Of a stretch of 57,800 nucleotides of DNA, positions 9,547 through 17,641 are shown piece after piece; within the stretch, counting starts at the first letter, position 1; each line of letters begins with the position of its first letter. A program made the position numbers and the translations under genes. The notes under the pieces are model-generated. The model made no database searches and was not told where the DNA came from. It saw only the letters and a program-made list of their open reading frames with translations. The DNA comes from Arthrobacter sp. B0490 (GTDB taxonomy: Bacteria > Actinomycetota > Actinomycetes > Actinomycetales > Micrococcaceae), in the NCBI RefSeq assembly GCF_002929355.1, contig NZ_PJIR01000015.1, forward strand, positions 1 to 57,800, given 5' to 3'.

Positions 9547-10710
9547 TCAGCCGGTGATGCCCCAGAGCTCCTGGAAGGTGTCCTCCAGGCCGTCGGGCTG
9601 CCACCGCCCGTTGTCGGCCACGAACTTGTCGGCATTCTCAGCTGCGATCACCGCAACAGGCACGGTGCTGAAGTCGGTAATCGGCTGGCCGTTGAAGATT
9701 CGCGCGAGCGTGTCGACGTCACCGTAGGACAGAAGCGACTGAGAGATAAGGGTCGAACCGTACATCAGCGGAGAATGCTCGCCATTCTTGATCCACGTCG
9801 ATACCGGCGCGTCTCCGTAGGTGTCGATGATCTTGAAGTCATCGCGGCCGGCTTGCTCCGCCAACCCGAGCAGGGAGGTGACTGCCGGACCGAACGGAGC
9901 GATGTAGGCGTCCAGCTGCCCCGGCGGGTACTGCGACAACATGTTCACCAATGACGGTGCGACCGGCTTGCCGATGTCAGCGGCAGTGAACGGGATCTCG
10001 ACAATCTCGCATCCGGGGCATTCCTCCTTCAGCATGGGGATCAGTGCCTCCTGCCACGCCTTCACAATCGCTTGTCCGCTGTCCACTCCCACGACGATGG
10101 TCGCGTCGGGCTTGTCCAGCGCAGCCAGAACGAATCGGGTCTGCTGCTCGGCTACAAGCTCTACGTCCGTTCCGATCATGTAAACACCGTCCGAGGACTT
10201 CTCCGGCATGCACTGGTTGCAGATGACGGGAATGTCCGCGGCGCGTGCCGAGTCGATCGCACCTGCGACCTGAGAGGGGTAGATGAAGTCGAGTACGATC
10301 GCGTCCACACCGCTCAAGACGGCCTTTTCGATCAATGTTGCCTGCGTGCTGGGGGTGAACTTACCGTCCAGCGGACCATCCACCGTCCACCCCGCTTTCT
10401 CGATGATCGTCTTACGCTCCGCCGCGACCTCGGATGCTCCACCCGCACCTTGACCACCAATGATGTAGGTAATCTGCCGGTCACCGCCCACCGTGGTTGG
10501 CTCTTGCGGCAACGGGAGCTCGATCTCCTCGTTAAGGACTTCGTCGAGAGCTGCGTTGCTCCCAGCCGTGGGGTTGGGGCTGGTGCCACCATCGGCGTTG
10601 CCACCGCCTCCCGAACCGCAGCCCGCAAGGGCCAACATTGCAGCGATGGTGACGGTTCCGACGAGCAGCCGGGCGCGGCTTCGGTTTGACTTCGTTGCCG
10701 GCTGGTTCAT
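9547..10710 (-). CDS. Orphan sugar-type ABC substrate-binding lipoprotein
   Basis: A 387-residue secreted lipoprotein. The signal peptide has basic residues (KSNRSRARLL), a hydrophobic core and the lipobox LALAGC, with Cys about residue 31. A Ser/Gly-rich linker follows. The rest is a periplasmic-binding-protein fold of the Peripla_BP_4 (ribose/galactose) type, with ADIPVICNQCMPE and DATIVVGVDSGQAI as strand-helix segments. Two cysteines (CNQC) and another pair (CPGC) could form disulfides in the extracytoplasmic fold. No ABC permease or ATPase is adjacent, so it either works with a transporter encoded elsewhere or has a sensing role. It follows the E2 gene by 144 bp on the same strand. Confidence 0.85.
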   Translation of the reverse strand: MNQPATKSNRSRARLLVGTVTIAAMLALAGCGSGGGGNADGGTSPNPTAGSNAALDEVLNEEIELPLPQEPTTVGGDRQITYIIGGQGAGGASEVAAERKTIIEKAGWTVDGPLDGKFTPSTQATLIEKAVLSGVDAIVLDFIYPSQVAGAIDSARAADIPVICNQCMPEKSSDGVYMIGTDVELVAEQQTRFVLAALDKPDATIVVGVDSGQAIVKAWQEALIPMLKEECPGCEIVEIPFTAADIGKPVAPSLVNMLSQYPPGQLDAYIAPFGPAVTSLLGLAEQAGRDDFKIIDTYGDAPVSTWIKNGEHSPLMYGSTLISQSLLSYGDVDTLARIFNGQPITDFSTVPVAVIAAENADKFVADNGRWQPDGLEDTFQELWGITG

Positions 10711-10854
10711 CTGGTGCGTCCATTCATGTGTCGGATACCTCTTGAGGCGTCGGGTTGCCCTACGCCGAAGGGAAGCTGCAGGAAAGAGGTGAGCTTGACG
10801 CTGGTTGTGGGGTCGATGCTACGAATCGTGGCCATAGGTCCTCCAGGAGAAGCG

Positions 10855-12204
10855 TTAGATAAGGATGCTGAGCGGATTCTCAATGCGTCGCTGGAACGCC
10901 GCGAGCCATTGGGCCGCTACTGCCCCGTCGAGCACACGATGGTCGGCCGAAAGAGTTACAGTCATCACGGTTCCGGTAGTCAGTTCACCGTTGTCGTCGA
11001 TGATTGGCGCACGTCGCGCGGCACCGACGGCCAGAATGCCGGACTGGGGCGGATTGAGGATTGCGCTGAATTGGTTGGTTCCATACATGCCGAGGTTGGA
11101 GACGGAGAAGCTCCCACCTTCCAACTCGTGCTGGCGCAACCGTCCGGCACGGGCGCGCGCGGCGAGTTCGGTCACGGTCGCCGACAACTCCCCGAGCGGT
11201 GTCCGGTGGACGCCGCGCACGACTGGAGTCGTGAGGCCCCCTTCGGTCGCGACCGCCACCGCTATGTCGACAGTGGAAAATCGGCGGATACTTTCGCCCA
11301 GCCAGATGGCGTTGGCCGCGGGCACCTCGACGAGCGCCGCCGCGACCGCCTTCAGCACGAAGTCGTTGACGGAGATCTTGCGGGGCGCCGACTCGTTGAT
11401 CTGGCCCCGCAGCGCGAGCAATGCGTCGGCGCGGCAGTCTGCCACAAGGTAGAAGTGCGGGACGGTCGACTTGCTTTCAGTGAGGCGCCGGGCGATTGTT
11501 CGCCGCATCCGGTCGACCGGAATGTCTTCGTAGTCGGCGGATACGGTGGTCGGAGGTTCAACCGTCTCAGCGGGTGTCGGTGCCCGCGTTGCAGTCTCCG
11601 ACTCGGGCGCTTCGGCGGCGGGCGTAGAAGCGAGGTGCCGCTCCAGATCGCGGCGCGTGACGCGACCGTCCGGCCCGGTGCCCGCGACGTCTTCGAGTGC
11701 AATGCCCTGGGAAGCGGCCAGTCTTCGTGCCAGCGGACTCGCAAACAGGCGGCTACGCGCCTTTTGTTCGCCGTACTCTTCGGGGGCCGCGGCTCCGGTC
11801 GCCACACCGATGTCGGGTGCGGGCACGGGTGCCGCTGTGTCGGGCGACGCGGGCGCCGCTGCGGTTCCAGCTTCGGCAGACGGTCCGTCCGTGTTCTGAG
11901 CGCCGTTCTCGGCGGTTGCCGCTCCCGCCGCGCGCAGCGCGGCTTCGATCGCGTCGTCTCCTTCGCCGTCGGCAACGAGGACGAGCACGGGGTCGCCGAC
12001 GGCAACGTTCTCGCCCTCGGCGACGAGAAGGCGCCCCACGGTTCCGCCCGCTTCAGCGGCGAGTTCGATGATGGCTTTTTCGGTCTCGACCTCCGCGAGT
12101 GAGGCGCCGACCGTGACGGTCGTCCCCACACTCACGAGCCACGTCTGGATAGCGGCTTCGGTTGCCCCCGCCATCACCTCGGGCATGCGAACGATCTCGG
12201 CCAT
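10855..12204 (-). CDS. Dihydrolipoamide acyltransferase (E2) of a 2-oxoacid/acetoin dehydrogenase
   Basis: A 449-residue E2. The N-terminal lipoyl domain has the lipoylated Lys43 in ETEKA. An Ala/Pro/Glu-rich linker follows. The peripheral subunit-binding domain is at about 150-192 (ASPLARRLAASQGI, GTGPDGRV). The catalytic domain ends in LSADHRVLDG with His422 and Asp426 as the active-site pair. It transfers the acyl group from lipoate to CoA. The gene starts 1 bp after the stop of the fused E1 gene, so the two are translationally coupled. There is no E3 (lipoamide dehydrogenase) in the window; a chromosomal E3 would have to serve. The acyl group could be acetyl (from pyruvate or acetoin) or a branched or ring-derived acyl. 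Confidence 0.9.
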   Translation of the reverse strand: MAEIVRMPEVMAGATEAAIQTWLVSVGTTVTVGASLAEVETEKAIIELAAEAGGTVGRLLVAEGENVAVGDPVLVLVADGEGDDAIEAALRAAGAATAENGAQNTDGPSAEAGTAAAPASPDTAAPVPAPDIGVATGAAAPEEYGEQKARSRLFASPLARRLAASQGIALEDVAGTGPDGRVTRRDLERHLASTPAAEAPESETATRAPTPAETVEPPTTVSADYEDIPVDRMRRTIARRLTESKSTVPHFYLVADCRADALLALRGQINESAPRKISVNDFVLKAVAAALVEVPAANAIWLGESIRRFSTVDIAVAVATEGGLTTPVVRGVHRTPLGELSATVTELAARARAGRLRQHELEGGSFSVSNLGMYGTNQFSAILNPPQSGILAVGAARRAPIIDDNGELTTGTVMTVTLSADHRVLDGAVAAQWLAAFQRRIENPLSILI

Positions 12205-12205
12205 G

Positions 12206-14383
12206 TCAGTTTCCGAATCCGTCGCGGACGGCTTCGAGAGCCGTCACGACCTCTTCAGTGCGGGCGATTGCCGCACGCTCGAGCACACGGGAGATTGAGG
12301 GTGAGGCCTCGCTGCCGGTCACGCGGGCAATTGGCTGATCGAGCCAGTCGAAGTAGCGACGTTGGATCTCGTCAGCGAGCCATCCTCCGTACGAGGTGCC
12401 CTGCGCCCCCTGTTCCACGATGAGCACGGCGTTGGTCTTGCGGATGCTTTCGCCGATTGTGTCCCAGTCGATCGAGGCGCGATCGAGCCAACGCAGATCG
12501 ATGAGTTCTGCATCCACGCCCGTCTGCTCGATCGCCTCGGCGGCGTGCTTGACCATCGAAAGATATGACAGCACGGTCACCTCGTTGCCTTCGCGCACAA
12601 CCGCGGCAGACCCCGGTGGAATGATGTAGTCGAGGTCACCCTCGGGCACTGAGTCCGTAATGCCGTACAGGTCGACGTGCTCTATGACGAGCACCGGATC
12701 CTGCAGCGCGAGGGCTGCGTTCATGAGGCCCACGTAGTCGGCGGCGTTGGATGCCGCAACGATCCGCCAGCCCGGTGCTGTGGCGAACACACCAGCCGGG
12801 TCCATCAGGTGTTGGGAGCCATAGCCCGAGCCCATCGCGACCTTAGTACGCAGCACCAGGGGCACCGGGTTGTCGCCACCGAACATGTGTCGAGCCTTGC
12901 CGATTTGGTTGAACACCTGATCGGCCGCAACCCAGAGAAAGTCGGGATACATGAACTCCACGACCGGACGGAATCGACCGTCGAGAGCGAGGCCACCGCC
13001 CAGACCGACGAAGGCGTTCTCGCTGATCGGTGTACCCATGACCCGTGTGGGACCGTACTTCTTGGCCAAGCCCTTCGTGGCGCCGTTAGTGCCTCCATTA
13101 AGCCTGTGGACGTCTTCGCCCATGACCACAATCCGGGGATCAGTCTCCATCCGTCGGTCCATAACCTCGGACACGGCGTCGACGAATTTCACCCCACGGC
13201 TCGTCGAGCCTTCGGGCCGCGTGGGCAGGCCTTCCAGTTCGCTCGCGTCGCCACGCATTCCGACGTCGACGAATGACGGCTCCGGCCATAGCTCGGGTCG
13301 GATGCGGCGCTTGCCGGGACGTTCAGGATCGGATTCGACCAAAGCCTCCACCGCAGCGGCCGTGCCTTCAAGCACACGGGCGCGAAGCGAGCCGATCTGG
13401 TCATCGTTGATCAGTCCGCGCTCGGTCATCCGTTGGGCGACGAGGTCGAGCGGGTCACGTTCTCGCCACTCTGCTTCTTCGTCCTTGGTGCGGTAGCCGA
13501 AAGCACTACCGGGGTAGGGGCCGTTTTGGTGGAAGAACCGATACACCTCCGCCTCGATGATGGCGGGACCATTTCCCGATCGCATCAGCTCAGTGGCCTC
13601 GCCCATCGCCAGGTGCACCGCGAGAGGGTCCATGCCGTCAACACGCCACGAAGGGATGCCAAACCCTTGGCCACGCACGGAGAATCTGGGGTCTGCGGTG
13701 ATTTCGTCCGCGCGGGTTGATACGCCGTAGAGATTGTTCTCCACAAAAAAGCACACCGGTAGCTTCCATGCGGCGGCAAGGTTCATCGACTCGAGCACGG
13801 AGCCGATCTGAGCGGCTCCGTCACCGAAGTAATTGACCGATACATCTGTCGTGTCGCTGTGCTTTTGTGCCCAGGCGTTGCCGGTCGCCATGGGAGCCCC
13901 ACCACCGACAATGGCGTTGGTGCCGAGTGCGCCGGCTTCGAACCACTGGAGATGCATCGAGCCGCCACGGCCCCGGCAGTACCCCTGAGCTAAACCGAGA
14001 ATCTCGGCGAGCGTTCGCTGTAGAACCGTCTGGACGTCGTCGCTGACCGCATTGGCGGGGTCGATGACTCCGCCACTGACGTGCGTTAACGCTTTCGCGA
14101 GAAATTGATGGTGCCCTCGGTGAGAACCGTTGACTCCGTCAGTGGAACGGAGGCCGACGATGGAGCCAACTGCACCGCCCTCCTGACCGATACTCGAATG
14201 CGCGGGGCCATGCACCAGCCCTTCTCCGGCCAGCTCGAGCACCGCCTCTTCAAAGGCCCGGATTAGGTGGAGCTGACTGAGCATGGTTCCCAGCAACGCC
14301 GGGTCGGCGGCGTCCCAGTCCGCCGAGGTTGTTGTCAGCTCAACCCAGTCGACTCCGGTCTGCAGTTTCGTCCGTTTCGGCAT
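12206..14383 (-). CDS. Fused E1 alpha-beta subunit of a thiamine-diphosphate 2-oxoacid/acetoin dehydrogenase
   Basis: A 725-residue fusion of two chains that are often separate. The alpha part (about 1-370) contains the ThDP/Mg motif from GDGAAQIG to FFVENN (residues about 186-216) and SRGRGGSMHL-like text (CRGRGGSMHLQWF) as in acetoin and branched-chain E1 enzymes. The beta part (about 395-725) begins GVKFVDAVSEVMDRRM and contains MGEDVHRLNGGTNGATKGL and EFMYPDFL. The ATG at 14383 is preceded by GATGAGG; the upstream open frame is not protein-like. With the adjacent E2 it would oxidatively decarboxylate a 2-oxo acid or cleave acetoin, giving acyl-CoA and NADH once an E3 is supplied. The single-chain form resembles the E1 of acetoin-type systems in actinobacteria. 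Confidence 0.9.
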   Translation of the reverse strand: MPKRTKLQTGVDWVELTTTSADWDAADPALLGTMLSQLHLIRAFEEAVLELAGEGLVHGPAHSSIGQEGGAVGSIVGLRSTDGVNGSHRGHHQFLAKALTHVSGGVIDPANAVSDDVQTVLQRTLAEILGLAQGYCRGRGGSMHLQWFEAGALGTNAIVGGGAPMATGNAWAQKHSDTTDVSVNYFGDGAAQIGSVLESMNLAAAWKLPVCFFVENNLYGVSTRADEITADPRFSVRGQGFGIPSWRVDGMDPLAVHLAMGEATELMRSGNGPAIIEAEVYRFFHQNGPYPGSAFGYRTKDEEAEWRERDPLDLVAQRMTERGLINDDQIGSLRARVLEGTAAAVEALVESDPERPGKRRIRPELWPEPSFVDVGMRGDASELEGLPTRPEGSTSRGVKFVDAVSEVMDRRMETDPRIVVMGEDVHRLNGGTNGATKGLAKKYGPTRVMGTPISENAFVGLGGGLALDGRFRPVVEFMYPDFLWVAADQVFNQIGKARHMFGGDNPVPLVLRTKVAMGSGYGSQHLMDPAGVFATAPGWRIVAASNAADYVGLMNAALALQDPVLVIEHVDLYGITDSVPEGDLDYIIPPGSAAVVREGNEVTVLSYLSMVKHAAEAIEQTGVDAELIDLRWLDRASIDWDTIGESIRKTNAVLIVEQGAQGTSYGGWLADEIQRRYFDWLDQPIARVTGSEASPSISRVLERAAIARTEEVVTALEAVRDGFGN

Positions 14384-14430
14384 CGTTGCCTCATCCCATC
14401 TGCGGCCGCGGGCCGCTGTCGATCCCCCCG

Positions 14431-14459
14431 AGCGTAGGCGAAAACTCGATTCAATACAA
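14431..14459 (-). promoter_or_regulatory. Candidate promoter of the E1-E2 operon
   Basis: Read on the minus strand, TTGTAT (14454-14459) and TACGCT (14431-14436) are 17 bp apart, about 48 bp upstream of the E1 start. This fits a housekeeping promoter with a moderate -10 box. No experimental support is implied. Confidence 0.35.
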
Positions 14460-14474
14460 CACATCATGAACGTT

Positions 14475-14493
14475 ACTCTCGCACTATGAGAGT
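14475..14493. promoter_or_regulatory. Inverted repeat, candidate operator of the E1-E2 promoter
   Basis: ACTCTC and GAGAGT form a perfect 6-bp inverted repeat with a 7-bp spacer. It is centred about 60 bp before the predicted start site of the E1-E2 operon, a position typical for an activator or an upstream repressor site. The neighbouring GntR-type gene, now broken, is the natural candidate to have bound here. Confidence 0.35.
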
Positions 14494-14760
14494 CTTTTTC
14501 CTCGAAACTGGCGTTCAGCGGCACGGATTGAATGTATGTAGCCTTCCGAACGCCACTGCCGTAATCGCGTGTAGGCGGCTCGAAGCAAGGCCGTTGTTCA
14601 TCCCGTCGGCAGTTGAGTTGCCGCGCTGTTGCCTTTTTGTGGCCCTGAGGCTGTGGTTGTGCGTCAGTTAGGCCGTCGGTAGGGGTTGCGGTGGTAAGGC
14701 TGCGCTTCCGCCGAGAGAAGCCTGAGGCGCTGCAGCCTGAGCCGTCCGCAAGGACTTGCC

Positions 14761-15419
14761 ATGGCCGCGACGCTTGCCCGCACTCACGGCACAACAGGTG
14801 TTCGTATCGCCATCACCCTCCGGGGCCTCAACCTCGCCGATATTTACTCGCCGGGAGACCGGATTCGCCAAGACGAGCTGGCTGAACGTCATGGAGCTAG
14901 CCGGCCGATGCGCGAGGCCCTGCCAATGCCGGAGGCTGAGGGTCTAGCCAGGCTCGTCGCCAATACCGGTGCGTGGGTCTCCACACCCAGCATGGGGGAA
15001 TGCCAGGAGCTGTATCCCATCTGCGAGCGACTGGAACCGATCTGCTCCGAATGAGTTTGCCGCTACTTGCAACCGACGAGGTCGAACGATTTGCTCTACT
15101 CGCAACGGAGATGGAATCGACGGCCGACGTAGAACGTCTCCTCGCTCATGACCGCGAGCTTCACCTCTCAGCTTCGAACCAAGCCCCAACCACCGTCCTC
15201 ACTGAACTCGTGCTCAACCTGTGGAATCACACCCAGCAGTACCGTCAGGCTGTGACCCGATTGTTCTTGACGCAGGGCGACCGAAGTCTGCACTTTGACC
15301 ATCATCTGATTGTCGGCGCGCTGCAGCTCGCCGACAGCGATGAAGCCGTGCAGGTGCTTGCGCAGCACAGCCACCGCAACCACCTTGGACTGGCGCGGCG
15401 CGGCGAAGTAGTCGATTGA
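14761..15419 (+). pseudogene. Frameshifted GntR/FCD-family transcriptional regulator
   Basis: Two overlapping frames together read as one GntR regulator. The first (14761-15054) gives the winged-helix part: LADIYSPGDRIRQDELAERH, then a helix with SRPMREAL where the family has SRxPVREAL, so one residue is missing, then EGLARLVANTGAWV and ERLEPI. The second frame (from about 15045 to 15419) continues with the helical ligand-binding FCD domain: MSLPLLATDEVERFALLA, then NLWNHTQQYRQ and a final HSHRNHLGL. The switch falls near 15040-15048 (one extra base in the CCGATCTGCTCC stretch). The product would lose its effector domain. It is divergent from the E1-E2 operon and was probably its regulator. 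A sequencing error is the alternative. Confidence 0.75.
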
Positions 15420-15456
15420 GCAGCGGTGACCGACGGCTGGCTCCGCGAGGCAGGAC

Positions 15457-16200
15457 TTAGCTGTTCAGCACCCGACCAAGACGCACAAAATAGTCCGGCG
15501 CAAGAACAGCACCGCCTTTAGTCAGTTCGGTAATGGTGTGCACCATCAGATCCCGTCGGAGTGCAGACTGCGAACGATTTGCTGCGGCAAGCGCATCGCG
15601 CAACTCCTCCTGAGTGAAATCGTTGCAGTACGCCGGAGTCCCCGGCTGCTGCCGCCAGGAGTCTTCCAAAACCCCGGCGTCCAGTCCGTCAAAGCCAGTG
15701 TCGCTAACGAGCGAGATACCGACCGCTCGATCCTCGTCAGAGTCTGCTGCAACCGGGATGGCGATGCGTCCAGGGCTCTTGGCTGGTTTGCCGTTTACGG
15801 CTAATGAGTGAGCTCCGATCGCATTCCAGGCTTTTACCACCGAGCGCCCGATTTGCTCGGAGACCCACACGCTCTCAACCTGTCCATCCTCTAACTCGTC
15901 GATGCGCCCGTCCCGGCCCGGGTAGTAGTTCGAAGTATCGAGAACTACGGCATGGGGCGGAAGCGCCGCCACTATGGGGGCAAGGCCAGCGAGGCGGTTA
16001 AGTGGCACCGATAGGATCAGAGCGTCGGCCTCGGTCGCTGCCTCCTCTGCGCATACGGCCCGTGCGCCTGCCGTAAGCGAATCGGCCGGAATAGTCTCCG
16101 GACCCTTCGAGTTGGCCACTACGACGTCGTGTCCACTCTGGCCGAGTTGCCGGGCCAGGCTCGCGCCTATGTGTCCAACGCCCAAAATACCAATGCGCAT
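15457..16200 (-). CDS. NADPH-dependent F420 reductase-like NAD(P)-binding protein
   Basis: A 247-residue Rossmann protein beginning MRIGILGVGHIGASLARQL, the nucleotide-binding motif of the NADP oxidoreductase / F420-dependent family. VVVANSKGPETI follows as strand 2, where the NS(K/R) signature reads the NADP phosphate. ALILSVPLNRLAGL and VLDTSNYYPGRDG are further conserved parts. GAGGAG precedes the ATG by 6 bases. True F420:NADP reductases are about 210-230 residues; many bacterial relatives of this length act on other substrates. It converges with the broken GntR gene and may belong to the catabolic block. It could feed reduced F420 to an F420-dependent enzyme, but none is visible here. 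Confidence 0.75.
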   Translation of the reverse strand: MRIGILGVGHIGASLARQLGQSGHDVVVANSKGPETIPADSLTAGARAVCAEEAATEADALILSVPLNRLAGLAPIVAALPPHAVVLDTSNYYPGRDGRIDELEDGQVESVWVSEQIGRSVVKAWNAIGAHSLAVNGKPAKSPGRIAIPVAADSDEDRAVGISLVSDTGFDGLDAGVLEDSWRQQPGTPAYCNDFTQEELRDALAAANRSQSALRRDLMVHTITELTKGGAVLAPDYFVRLGRVLNS

Positions 16201-17026
16201 GGCTCTCCTCTTCGAGTGCGGTGGGCGAAGCCGATATCCTGCAACCCTTCGCCCGAACGGCCTCTGGCGATGTTACATGATGCCGTCCGACGCTCGCGCG
16301 CAGTGTTTTCATTCTGGTGCCCCAAAGAACGTCAATCAAAAAAGCGACACCAGCGTGAACGCAATGGTCCGAAGCGCACGGTTTGTGGAGCGCAGCTAGA
16401 TTCAGTACCTATTCCTACCCGACGCTTTGCTCTCCCAACCCGCATCAGTCACGAGCAGGCTGGCTGGAACCGCTGCGACGAAAAGTGATCCGACATCCAC
16501 TCGGCATCGGAACCACACCCATCAACCGAGTGTCACCAACCTCATGACCCAGCACACCTAGAGGACGAGGATGGTCACAACGGGGGCCACCAGAACGGCA
16601 TGTACCTCCGGCCTCGGCAGGTAACTTACCTGCACCCGCATGAACAGAGAAAGGCCGCCCTTTCTCTGTGTTCGGGCAGCGCTCCATACCGCCGTCCCGG
16701 TTGTTGGTCTTCATCCGGAGCATTGTGTTTGCGTGCTGGTCAGGAGAAATCTGCGCAGGCGACCCCGATCGAACTGGTGTCGGGTTGGCGAACAGCATGT
16801 CGCGCCTGGCCCAGAGGGACGCACGACCTTATCGACTCGTACCCAGCGCAGCTGCAAGCTCGTTCCACCGGTTAAGTAGTGACCCACGTGCTGTCTACTT
16901 GAAGGTCGCAAGCAGCATTGGTGACTCAAACGCAGCCCAAATGCCACCTAAGCCGCCGGCATTCAAGCCCGCTGGCGTCTCTTCAGCAACAACTGCTTCG
17001 TTACTACAAGTGAAATCACAATCGGT
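16201..17026. other. 825-bp region without a convincing gene, boundary of two modules
   Basis: Open frames here (for example 16445-16798 minus) are rich in Ser/Arg/Pro and resemble nothing I know. The only clear element is the hairpin at 16644-16669. The region separates the catabolic block from the dodecin/GabD block and may be a former insertion junction. Confidence 0.4.
16644..16669. terminator. Perfect 11-bp hairpin
   Basis: ACAGAGAAAGG pairs perfectly with CCTTTCTCTGT around a 4-base loop. It lies in a gene-free stretch. The stem is A/T rich at its ends and could terminate transcripts from either side. Confidence 0.5.
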
Positions 17027-17269
17027 TTATTGTCCGCCTTTAAGGGATTGGTTTGGTGCATCTTGGAGTGCTTTTGCTCCGATGCTGACGAGCACGAAGG
17101 CTTGGACGAGTAGCAGGACGAGACTGGCAAGAGAGTAGCCCGACACATCCGATGTGATGAGGACTGTGATGATCGCTCCAGCACCCATCAAGCCCATAAT
17201 GCCACCGAGGCCAATGCAGGCCCATAGAAGGTAACGGGGTGTGCAGTAGTTCGCTTCTTCATCCCACAT
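17027..17269 (-). CDS. Small two-helix membrane protein
   Basis: An 80-residue protein with two predicted membrane helices: LLWACIGLGGIMGLMGAGAI (about 14-33) and LASLVLLLVQAFVLVSIGA (about 47-65). The N terminus (MWDEEANYC) is acidic and the C terminus is short and polar. I do not recognise a family. It follows the dodecin gene by 24 bp on the same strand and may be co-transcribed with it. No good ribosome site is seen before the ATG, so translation may be coupled or weak. Confidence 0.55.
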   Translation of the reverse strand: MWDEEANYCTPRYLLWACIGLGGIMGLMGAGAIITVLITSDVSGYSLASLVLLLVQAFVLVSIGAKALQDAPNQSLKGGQ

Positions 17270-17293
17270 GATTTAGATGTCGGTTGTAAGAGA

Positions 17294-17506
17294 TCACTTT
17301 TCTTCTAGACGAAAACCCAGCTTTATAGTGACCTGCCAATCGGCAACTTTGCCCTCCTCTAAGTGGCCCCGAATTTCCTTCACCTCAAACCAATCGAGGT
17401 TTCGAAGAGTTCGGGAAGCCGTTGCAATTCCATTCCGGACGGCTTCGTCGACTCCCTCATCCGACGTGCCGACAATTTCAGAAATGCTGTATGTGTGATG
17501 TGACAT
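17294..17506 (-). CDS. Dodecin family flavin-binding protein
   Basis: A 70-residue protein with the full dodecin pattern: YSISEIVGTSDEGVDEAVRN, then ATASRTLRNLDWFEVKEIRG, with the flavin-stacking Trp in LDWFEV, and a final strand WQVTIKLGFRLE. Dodecins form hollow dodecamers that store riboflavin or FMN, or in some organisms bind CoA. AAGGGG precedes the ATG by 6 bases. It is next to flavin- and CoA-dependent catabolic genes, which suits a role in buffering flavin or protecting against free flavin, although many actinobacteria carry it as a stress gene. Confidence 0.85.
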   Translation of the reverse strand: MSHHTYSISEIVGTSDEGVDEAVRNGIATASRTLRNLDWFEVKEIRGHLEEGKVADWQVTIKLGFRLEEK

Positions 17507-17641
17507 AATTACCCCTTATTGTGGTGTCGGGCGTCTCGGTTCCGAGACTCCTTGCAGAACTCTTTCGGCCGCCCGGAACGCTTGCTCCGAGGGGTTTCGC
17601 TAACCGTCCGCTGGAAAATCCCGGGCCGGTGCTGCGTATAT

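Noticed and set aside
10714..12102. Long plus-strand open frame of 462 codons
   Set aside because: It is the antisense of the E2 gene, which has full lipoyl, linker and catalytic motifs. High GC content keeps antisense frames open.
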